From assembly GCA_041485845.1 (NCBI GenBank), contig JBGPKH010000452.1, positions 1-7,551 of the forward strand: DNA of 7,551 nt, in the 5' to 3' direction. This document shows positions 1 through 4,060 of the stretch, piece by piece. Every line of letters begins with the position of its first letter. Position 1 is the first letter of the stretch. The translations under genes were made by a program, and so were the position numbers. This stretch comes from OMOG01 sp041485845. Lineage in GTDB: Bacteria; Acidobacteriota; Terriglobia; Bryobacterales; Bryobacteraceae. The notes under the pieces were generated by a model. The model was not told the DNA's origin, made no database searches, and saw only the letters and a program-made list of their open reading frames with translations.

Positions 1-245
1 CGCAAAGGCCTTTCGAGACTGGTACTGCGCCTACTTGCGGACCGTCTCGATCTGCTCGGTATTGATTCTATTGTGCCGTCCAGGCGACGAGCGAGGGCAA
101 GCAATGAAGCTGTTCACGAACGACCACACGATCGTTCCGGCCGATGTCCGGCCAGCCTTTGCAATAGCGTCGGCTCCGAAGGCAGCCGGACCCGTGGGTA
201 AATAACCTTGGGAGGTAGGCCGCTGCCCTGCCTGTCTGCGGTGGC
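1..245. other. Left-edge stretch with no supportable gene
   Basis: Several short frames are open here but none gives a recognisable protein. A + strand frame is open from the window edge to the TAA at about 196-198 and could be the tail of a gene lying to the left. A - strand frame of 72 codons (31-249) starts with an ATG that overlaps the mazF stop (ATGA), but its product is rich in Arg, Ser, Pro and Gly with no motif, and there is no good ribosome binding site. A + strand 33-codon frame begins at 104 after a purine-rich stretch. A 7-base inverted repeat (TCGAGAC at 13-19, GTCTCGA at 44-50) is the only structure seen. This may be decayed or foreign DNA; nothing decides it. Confidence 0.4.
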
Positions 246-590
246 TCATTGAAAACCACCGGCACGCAGAAGGGTCACCACGGAATCGATGATCTGCCGG
301 AATGGTTCCGCCTTCAGCTTGCCGACCTGCGTCACGATCAAGTCCCGGCTGGCGGTGAAAAGCTTGCCAGGCCGCGCATAGCTCGTGGCCCGCAACGAGC
401 CCACGGCGAAGCTGGCGTCTTCAAGCATGATGGCCCGCGCGTCACCGTAAGCCTTGCTGGTCACTTGGCACAGAATCCGGTCCCCGCGGCCAGCGTCGGC
501 AAGAACCACGGCCGGGCGCAGCTTCGTTTGCGATAGGTCGGAGAATGGGAACTGCACCAGGATTACTGCGCCTGCTGCAGGTGGGACCAC
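246..590 (-). CDS. MazF/PemK-family type II toxin (endoribonuclease)
   Basis: The 114-residue protein matches the MazF/PemK fold family, whose members cut mRNA at short sequences and are blocked by a co-expressed antitoxin. Visible features are the N-terminal strand-loop GAVILVQFPFSDL (residues 7-19), then KLRPAVVL with Arg25, and CQVTSK with Thr44. Arg25 and Thr44 are at the positions of the catalytic Arg and Thr of this family. The C-terminal half (SYARPGKLFTASRDLIVTQVGKL) is the usual domain-closing segment. Length is normal. The GTG start at 590 is supported by a strong GGAGGAGG at 598-605, 7 bases upstream, and leaves the right number of residues before the first strand. It overlaps the antitoxin gene by 28 bases, so the pair is an operon. 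The RNA target cannot be told from sequence. Confidence 0.9.
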   Translation of the reverse strand: MVPPAAGAVILVQFPFSDLSQTKLRPAVVLADAGRGDRILCQVTSKAYGDARAIMLEDASFAVGSLRATSYARPGKLFTASRDLIVTQVGKLKAEPFRQIIDSVVTLLRAGGFQ

Positions 591-781
591 GCCTCGTCCT
601 CCTCCGGACGGTTCCAGTCGGCAAGCGCCGCCTCGCTCAGCAGCGCACTGTCGGGGGCGCCCGCGACTGGGTGGTCCTCTAGGATCGTGACGAGCGCGCG
701 CCGCGCCGTCGGGAGATGGACGGGCTCGAGCAGGCGCACATTCCCCTGCTCATCGATCACAGCTTCGACCGTTCGAATCAT
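563..781 (-). CDS. Antitoxin of the MazF/PemK pair
   Basis: The protein is 72 residues and directly precedes and overlaps the toxin gene, which is the standard antitoxin position. Its N-terminal half (MIRTVEAVIDEQGNVRLLEP, then LPTARRALVTIL) has the beta-strand pattern of small antitoxins of the AF2212/DUF104-like type, where a swapped-strand fold contacts DNA or the partner. The C-terminal half (ALLSEAALADWNRPEEDEAW) is acidic and Trp-bearing, fitting a tail that lies in the toxin's active cleft. The ATG at 781 is chosen over an in-frame ATG at 826 because GAGGGAG lies just upstream of it and the upstream 15 residues do not fit the fold. The role is clear from context; the exact antitoxin family is less certain. 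Confidence 0.8.
   Translation of the reverse strand: MIRTVEAVIDEQGNVRLLEPVHLPTARRALVTILEDHPVAGAPDSALLSEAALADWNRPEEDEAWSHLQQAQ
598..605 (-). promoter_or_regulatory. Ribosome binding site that fixes the GTG start of mazF
   Basis: On the - strand this reads GGAGGAGG and sits 7 bases before the GTG at 590, inside the 3' end of the antitoxin gene. The next in-frame GTG (555-557) would cut into the first conserved strand, so the upstream GTG is preferred. Confidence 0.75.
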
Positions 782-801
782 CGTCTCTCCCTCTGTGCGC
801 A

Positions 802-809
802 GTGTACAC
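802..809. promoter_or_regulatory. Short palindrome upstream of the mazF antitoxin, possible operator
   Basis: GTGTACAC is a perfect 8-base palindrome 20-27 bases before the antitoxin ATG, where autoregulated toxin-antitoxin operons usually carry the operator. On the - strand TACACT could act as a -10 element, but I find no matching -35 at a normal distance. The function is inferred from position only. Confidence 0.25.
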
Positions 810-827
810 CATACGGGCCGCGCCAAC

Positions 828-917
828 CTAACGAGTGTTTAGGCTGACCTGGATAAAACCGGTCCTGGGCTGCAACTCTTCCATCCCATTTCTCAAGTCG
901 CGCGCGGCAGTGCGCAT
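828..917 (-). CDS. Possible 29-residue small protein or leader upstream of the antitoxin
   Basis: A - strand ORF starts at ATG 915-917 and ends with TAG at 828-830. AAAGGAG lies 3 bases before the start. The peptide begins MRTAARDLRNGMEEL and ends with GFIQVSLNTR. The start faintly resembles the N-terminus of Phd/YefM antitoxins (a short strand followed by a helix with ARDLKN), so it might be a remnant of another antitoxin, but the similarity is weak and could be chance. It lies 46 bases upstream of the mazF antitoxin on the same strand, so it could be co-transcribed with it. No function is claimed. Confidence 0.2.
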   Translation of the reverse strand: MRTAARDLRNGMEELQPRTGFIQVSLNTR

Positions 918-1059
918 AATCTCCTTTAAGCTTCGGCCCAGTTCACCCTACGCGACCAATAGCGGCGCCAGCCTTGGGGCGCAAGGATTGCGGCGGGTTC
1001 GTGACTCGGAGCCCGCTGGACAGGCAGCTCGGGGAGATCAAGAAGGCCAAACTCGCTCC

Positions 1060-1068
1060 TGGTACAAT
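1060..1068 (+). promoter_or_regulatory. Extended -10 promoter element for the vapB-like gene
   Basis: TGGTACAAT matches the extended -10 pattern (TG, one base, then a TATAAT-like hexamer, here TACAAT). It would start transcription about 15 bases before the ATG at 1090. No good -35 hexamer is present at 17 bases, which extended -10 promoters can tolerate. Confidence 0.4.
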
Positions 1069-1089
1069 GCGAGATGGAGCTAAGGAGCA

Positions 1090-1374
1090 ATGGGCCAGAG
1101 CTTAACTGTGGAACTGAGCGACGAAGTCTATGCAGCGCTTCGCCGTCAGGCGCAAGCCACCGGAACGTCGCTGGCGCGCGTGGCCGCCGCATCGCTAGAG
1201 CGACAGTTCAAAGGAACTGGTACGCTGTCCACCGACGCGGAGAAGCAAGCTGCCCGGGAGCGCTTCGAGCGGCACTTCGGTGAGGTGAACCTGGGTCATC
1301 CGACCGGGGCTGATAACCAGAGCATTGATGCTGATCTCGCCCGAGAGTACATCTCGGCCCACGAGCGGACCTAA
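1090..1374 (+). CDS. Ribbon-helix-helix antitoxin (VapB-like), partner of a PIN toxin
   Basis: The 94-residue protein opens with SLTVELSDEVYAALRRQAQA followed by TGTSLARVAAASLERQF (residues 4-40). This strand-helix-helix pattern is that of ribbon-helix-helix DNA-binding antitoxins, which bind as dimers and repress their own promoter. The C-terminal part (FGEVNLGHPTGADNQSIDAD, then LAREY) is the type of tail that binds PIN toxins. The TAA stop overlaps the ATG of a vapC-like start by one base (TAATG at 1372-1376), the classic arrangement for such pairs. AAGGAG at 1082-1087 precedes the ATG by only 2 bases, which is tight. The toxin partner is truncated, so this antitoxin is probably an orphan. 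Confidence 0.8.
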   Translation: MGQSLTVELSDEVYAALRRQAQATGTSLARVAAASLERQFKGTGTLSTDAEKQAARERFERHFGEVNLGHPTGADNQSIDADLAREYISAHERT

Positions 1375-1447
1375 TGCTACTTGATACGTCTGGGTTGCTC
1401 TGCCTACATCATGGGGCAGAGCCGTTCCATACCCAGGCTCGTGCCGC
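1374..1447 (+). pseudogene. Truncated VapC-like PIN-domain toxin, N-terminal stub only
   Basis: The frame starts at the ATG overlapping the vapB stop and reads MLLDTSGLLCLHHGAEPFHT. This is the N-terminus of a PIN-domain ribonuclease, with the first metal-binding Asp at residue 4. PIN toxins are about 130-140 residues. After about residue 24 the similarity stops, and the frame continues to 1928 only as the antisense of the convergent NYN gene. The other PIN acidic residues are therefore missing and no active nuclease can be made. The right boundary is approximate; the NYN gene's stop is at 1452. A deletion or recombination joining two unrelated loci is the simplest cause. Confidence 0.75.
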
Positions 1448-1451
1448 TAAA

Positions 1452-2095
1452 TCAGGATGTGATGCCGGAAGCGGGCTTGGGGCGGTAGTCACGTGGGTCT
1501 ATGCAGGTATCGTAGGTGGCGCGGTCGATGCGAATCCTGTCAGTCCAGTTGATCCCCTTGCGATTTGGAGTGACCGGGCTCACGGGGAAAGCGCTGGCGA
1601 TTTTGATCCATCGGTCCTGGCGCCGCGCGATGTTCCGAATCTCCCGCGACACCTCCGACAGGTCCTGGTCTTGGCTGAAAATCACGGCGACATCGTATAC
1701 GTTCTGCCAGGCCAACCCGATCACATCGATGGCTATGCGGACGTCGATGCCCTTCTCTTCGCCCGAAAGATGGCTGTGTTCCGTTCCATCGGGCAGGTGG
1801 ACGATCTTGTTCCGGTAGACCAGCGACCGGGAGTAGACGGTGGCCCGCGCCGACCGAGGTGGGCGAGCTTGTTGGTCCAGAAGTGGCGCCAGAAGGGATT
1901 ATCTTCACGGTCGGGAACACCGGTATAGAAGCGGACTTCAGCCAAGTCCCAGCCCTGCACCTTCGAAATGGCGGAGGCCAGCGCAAGGGGATCGTAATTC
2001 GGGTAGGCATAGCCGAAAGCGTGCCGGGCGGCGTGATAGAGGTTCTGGCCGTCGAAGAAGGCAATGGTCCGCTTCGCAGACGGTTCGATGGTCAT
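1452..2095 (-). pseudogene. NYN-domain (PIN-like nuclease fold) gene with a one-base frameshift
   Basis: The gene reads from ATG 2095 to TGA 1452 and would encode about 214 residues if one base were restored. The first part (residues 1-84) has TIAFFDGQNLYHAARHAFGY with Asp15, and VRFYTGVPDREDNPFW. The second part, in another frame, has VYSRSLVYRNK, GEEKGIDVRIAIDV (Asp118) and VAVIFSQDQDLSEV (Asp143, Asp145), ending in WIKIASAFPVSP and DRATYDTCIDPRDYRP. These acidic residues are the expected metal site of NYN/LabA-like (DUF88-related) proteins, often RNA-acting. The frames join if the CCC at 1844-1846 (+ strand) had a fourth C, giving RRGATVYSR. It may be a real pseudogene or a sequencing or assembly error in a C run. 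The start lacks a clear ribosome binding site; GGTGA is adjacent. Confidence 0.85.
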
Positions 2096-2108
2096 TCACC
2101 AGGCCCCC

Positions 2109-2155
2109 AAAAAAACAGATAACCCACCGGAGGGCTTTCGCCAAGTCCGGTGGGT
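2109..2155 (-). terminator. Hairpin with T-run, terminator-like on the - strand
   Basis: ACCCACCGGA (2122-2131) and TCCGGTGGGT (2146-2155) form a perfect 10-base-pair stem. The 14-base loop holds a further GGC/GCC pairing. Read on the - strand, the stem is followed by TATCTG and then seven T (complement of A7 at 2109-2115). The six-base offset before the T-run is longer than in a textbook Rho-independent terminator. It sits 14 bases upstream of the NYN start and could end an earlier - strand transcript, or attenuate NYN transcription. It has no T-run on the + strand, so it should not stop + strand transcription. Confidence 0.45.
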
Positions 2156-2315
2156 AGGAATTTCATCCACAATATTACCACAATCCAGGCACCCCTCTGG
2201 CCCGGAGGCGCAGCAGTCGCGGCTCAGCCTGACGAACTCGCTACGCTCACATCTCTTGCCGCGGCCAGATGCACTTTCATGTCGCATCGCATCCCCCGCG
2301 ACGCCAGCGATCATG

Positions 2316-2321
2316 TATACT
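2316..2321 (+). promoter_or_regulatory. Possible -10 element of the nuo operon
   Basis: TATACT lies 20 bases before the nuoA GTG start. No recognisable -35 stands 16-19 bases upstream (the sequence there is C-rich), so this is a weak call. The rest of 2156-2341 shows no gene on either strand. Confidence 0.25.
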
Positions 2322-2341
2322 GGCCCCGAGGTTGTCTCCCC

Positions 2342-2695
2342 GTGAACGAATACCTCGGGATTGCCGTCAGTTTCGTCCTGGCCGGAGGGATCTCGGCTTT
2401 GATGGTGATTTTGGGCTCCACCCTCGGAAAAAAGCATCCCACGGCCGCAAAGTTAGCGCCCTTCGAGTGCGGAAAGGACCCCTTCTCCCTCCCCATGGGG
2501 CGGTTGGCGATCAAGTTCTATCTGACCGCGATCCTGTTCATCCTGTTCGACGTCGAGCTCGTCTTCCTCTATCCGTGGGCCGTGGTCTACCGCGCGCTGG
2601 GGCCCTCAGGCCTGGCTCAGATGGGGGTCTTTCTGGGGGTCCTGATGGTGGGCTTCGTTTACGCCTGGGACAACGGCGCCCTGCACTGGCGGTGA
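2342..2695 (+). CDS. nuoA: NADH-quinone oxidoreductase subunit A
   Basis: NuoA is a small membrane subunit of complex I lying at the junction of the membrane arm and the quinone site. The 117 residues, a normal length, show three hydrophobic segments at about 5-27, 59-82 and 92-109. Between the first two is KLAPFECGKDP (37-47), the conserved loop whose Cys (here Cys43) is near the quinone cavity. The second segment reads FYLTAILFILFDVELVFLYP (59-78), with the conserved Asp70 and Glu72. The GTG start at 2342 gives the usual MNEYL N-terminus; GAGG at 2328-2331 is a weak ribosome binding site 10 bases upstream. In-frame ATG codons further upstream would add an unlike, non-hydrophobic extension. 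It is first in the operon, 15 bases before nuoB. Confidence 0.95.
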   Translation: MNEYLGIAVSFVLAGGISALMVILGSTLGKKHPTAAKLAPFECGKDPFSLPMGRLAIKFYLTAILFILFDVELVFLYPWAVVYRALGPSGLAQMGVFLGVLMVGFVYAWDNGALHWR

Positions 2696-2716
2696 TATGA
2701 CGGCGGCGATATGACG
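2689..2716 (+). repeat. 14-base tandem duplication at the nuoA-nuoB junction
   Basis: GCGGTGATATGACG (2689-2702) is followed at once by GCGGCGATATGACG (2703-2716), with one mismatch. The first copy holds the nuoA stop and an ATG at 2697 that opens a five-codon frame (MTAAI) ending in a TGA that overlaps the nuoB ATG. The second copy holds the nuoB start. Confidence 0.85.
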
Positions 2717-3214
2717 AGCGATTTAGGATTTTTCACCAGCCGCCTCGAGGAGGCTATCGGCTGGGCCCGGAAGTTCTCGATCTTTCAGTATCCCTTCGTG
2801 ACGGCGTGCTGCGGGATGGAGTACATGGCCACTGCCTGCTCTCACTACGACGTGGACCGCTTCGGCGCCGGTCTCCCCAGATTCTCTCCGCGGCAAGCCG
2901 ACGTGCTGTTCGTGGTGGGCACCATCAGTCACAAGATCGCGCCGGCCTTGAAGCGCGTCCATGAGCAGATGGCCGACCCTAAGTGGGTGGTCGCCTTCGG
3001 AGTCTGTACATGCACCGGCGGTTTCTACGACAACTACGCGACGGTGATGGGGATCGACACGATCCTGCCGGTGGACGTCTACATACCGGGATGCCCACCG
3101 CGGCCGGAGATGGTCCTGGACGGTCTGATGAAGCTCCAGGTCAAGATCCAGGGCCAGCGCTCCACCGGCCAGCGGCCCGCGCCCGAACCCCGCCCGGAAA
3201 TCCTGCAACCATGA
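2711..3214 (+). CDS. nuoB: NADH-quinone oxidoreductase subunit B (cluster N2)
   Basis: NuoB holds the terminal 4Fe-4S cluster N2, which passes electrons to quinone at the interface with NuoD. The 167-residue protein shows the unusual adjacent cysteines Cys33-Cys34 in PFVTACCGMEYMA, Cys99 in AFGVCTCTGGFYDNYATV, and Cys128 in VDVYIPGCPPRPE, which are the four expected ligands. Cys101 is an extra Cys two residues after Cys99, where many homologues have Ala or Ser. The last 20 residues or so are Pro/Arg/Gln-rich and look like a flexible tail. No good ribosome binding site precedes the ATG, so translation may depend on coupling from nuoA. The stop overlaps the nuoC ATG by four bases (ATGA at 3211-3214). 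Confidence 0.97.
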   Translation: MTSDLGFFTSRLEEAIGWARKFSIFQYPFVTACCGMEYMATACSHYDVDRFGAGLPRFSPRQADVLFVVGTISHKIAPALKRVHEQMADPKWVVAFGVCTCTGGFYDNYATVMGIDTILPVDVYIPGCPPRPEMVLDGLMKLQVKIQGQRSTGQRPAPEPRPEILQP

Positions 3215-3798
3215 ATACCTCCTGTTTGATCGAGTCGGTCACGAGCCATTTCCCGGACGCGGTGTCGGCGTCCCATACCTACCGGGGCGACGCCACTGTG
3301 GTTTTGCGCCGGAAGTTCCTGCTCGAGGTGGCGCGGTTTCTCAAGGAGGACCCGGCATTGCAAATGAATTTCCTCATGGACCTGACTGCCGTGGACTATT
3401 CCACTTTCGGCAAGCGGCCCGCTCCGGCTTTCTTCGCTTCCTCCGGAGTGGCGTTGAGCCCCTCGCCTCAAATTCCCGATGAGGACCCCTGGCCTGGACT
3501 TCCGGACCAGTCGCGCTTCGCGGTGGTGTACCACTTCTACTCGATGGTCCACAAGCATCGATTGCGGTTGGTGGTTCCCGTAGAAGAGGCCGAGGCCGTT
3601 GACGGGGTGGATTCCCTCACCTCGTTGTGGCCCGGAGCCAACTGGCTCGAGCGCGAGGTCTGGGACATGTTCGGGATCGGCTTTCGGGGGCACCCGGACC
3701 TGAAACGCATACTCATGTACGACGGGTTCGAGGGTCACCCGCTGCGCAAGGACTATCCCGTCAAAAAGCGCCAGCCCCTGATCGGACCGATGAACTAG
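3211..3798 (+). CDS. nuoC: NADH-quinone oxidoreductase subunit C
   Basis: NuoC is the 30 kDa-type structural subunit of the peripheral arm, packed against NuoD. The 195 residues contain FLMDLTAVDY (54-63), FAVVYHFYSMVHKHRLRL beginning at residue 103, and the family signature from Leu146: LEREVWDMFGIGFRGHPDLK, followed by RILMYDGFEGHPLRKDYP. Between TAVDY and FAVVYHFY there is an insert of about 35 residues (66-101) rich in Pro, Ala and Ser (for example SPSPQIPDEDPWPG). In many homologues this is a short turn. The ATG overlaps the nuoB stop. It is separate from nuoD, unlike the NuoCD fusion of enteric bacteria. A 258-base gap follows before nuoD. Confidence 0.97.
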   Translation: MNTSCLIESVTSHFPDAVSASHTYRGDATVVLRRKFLLEVARFLKEDPALQMNFLMDLTAVDYSTFGKRPAPAFFASSGVALSPSPQIPDEDPWPGLPDQSRFAVVYHFYSMVHKHRLRLVVPVEEAEAVDGVDSLTSLWPGANWLEREVWDMFGIGFRGHPDLKRILMYDGFEGHPLRKDYPVKKRQPLIGPMN

Positions 3799-3802
3799 TT
3801 CC

Positions 3803-4060
3803 ATGCCCGCGTATTTTGTATCTTTCCGGCAACCCCTCCCTAACCCGGCGAAGCCGGAACCAAAAAGAACACGACTATTCCACCGCCGAGACGCCGAGGC
3901 GCCGAGCAAAAAAGAAGAAAAGTCAAAACCTGAGAGCGCCGAGGTGGCCGAGAGCGCCGAGCAAACCGCACTCCGTTGGCGGGGATCCTTCCAGTTTCGG
4001 CAAGAATTCCATTCGGCAGGTACGGACGGCCGGGGCTCCGATCGGAGCCGCGCACGATGA
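3803..4060 (+). CDS. Doubtful 85-codon ORF filling the nuoC-nuoD gap
   Basis: The frame starts 5 bases after the nuoC stop and its TGA overlaps the nuoD ATG (ATGA at 4057-4060), so by position it looks like an operon gene. Against this, there is no ribosome binding site, the middle is just the translation of the GCCGAG repeat blocks (HRRDAEAPSKKEEKSKPE, then SAEVAESAE), and the composition is highly charged with no domain. I think it is most likely not a protein. Confidence 0.12.
   Translation: MPAYFVSFRQPLPNPAKPEPKRTRLFHRRDAEAPSKKEEKSKPESAEVAESAEQTALRWRGSFQFRQEFHSAGTDGRGSDRSRAR
3845..3857 (+). other. Small hairpin after nuoC
   Basis: CCGGC, GAA, GCCGG forms a 5-pair stem with a 3-base loop. 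The right arm can instead pair with TTCCGGC at 3824-3830 to give a 7-pair stem. No T-run follows, so this is not a terminator; it might protect or pause the transcript. Confidence 0.4.
3885..3962 (+). repeat. Two blocks of GCCGAG repeats around an A-rich core
   Basis: The first block has GCCGAG at 3885, 3893 and 3901, an exact 8-base period. An A-rich core (3907-3930) follows. The second block has GCCGAG at 3938, 3947 and 3956, a 9-base period, in the same direction. This resembles dispersed intergenic elements with the pattern CCGCAGAGACGCAGAGGC that I recall from many environmental bacterial genomes, with GCCGAG replacing GCAGAG. Here the second half is in direct rather than inverted orientation. 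Confidence 0.7.
4034..4049 (+). promoter_or_regulatory. Perfect 16-base palindrome covering the nuoD ribosome binding site
   Basis: GGCTCCGATCGGAGCC is self-complementary over all 16 bases. As RNA it can fold into a 6-pair stem with a GATC loop. GGAG at 4044-4047 is the only ribosome binding site candidate for the nuoD ATG at 4057 (9 bases away) and it lies in the right arm. Folding would hide it. As DNA the site could also bind a dimeric protein. Confidence 0.5.

Noticed and set aside
31..249. 72-codon - strand ORF overlapping the mazF stop
   Set aside because: The ATGA overlap is attractive, but there is no ribosome binding site, no motif and a shadow-like composition. It is described under the left-edge entry.
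1374..1928. Full 184-codon + strand ORF as a new protein
   Set aside because: Only the first ~24 codons look like a protein (PIN start). The rest is the reverse of the NYN gene, which has clear conserved motifs on the other strand.
3885..3962. CRISPR array
   Set aside because: The repeat unit is 6 bases at 8-9 base spacing with no unique spacers of normal length.
3976..4056. Upstream ATG at 3976 as the nuoD start
   Set aside because: It adds 27 residues unlike NuoD, lacks a ribosome binding site and would start inside the gap; ATG 4057 has GGAG 9 bases upstream and gives the usual N-terminus.
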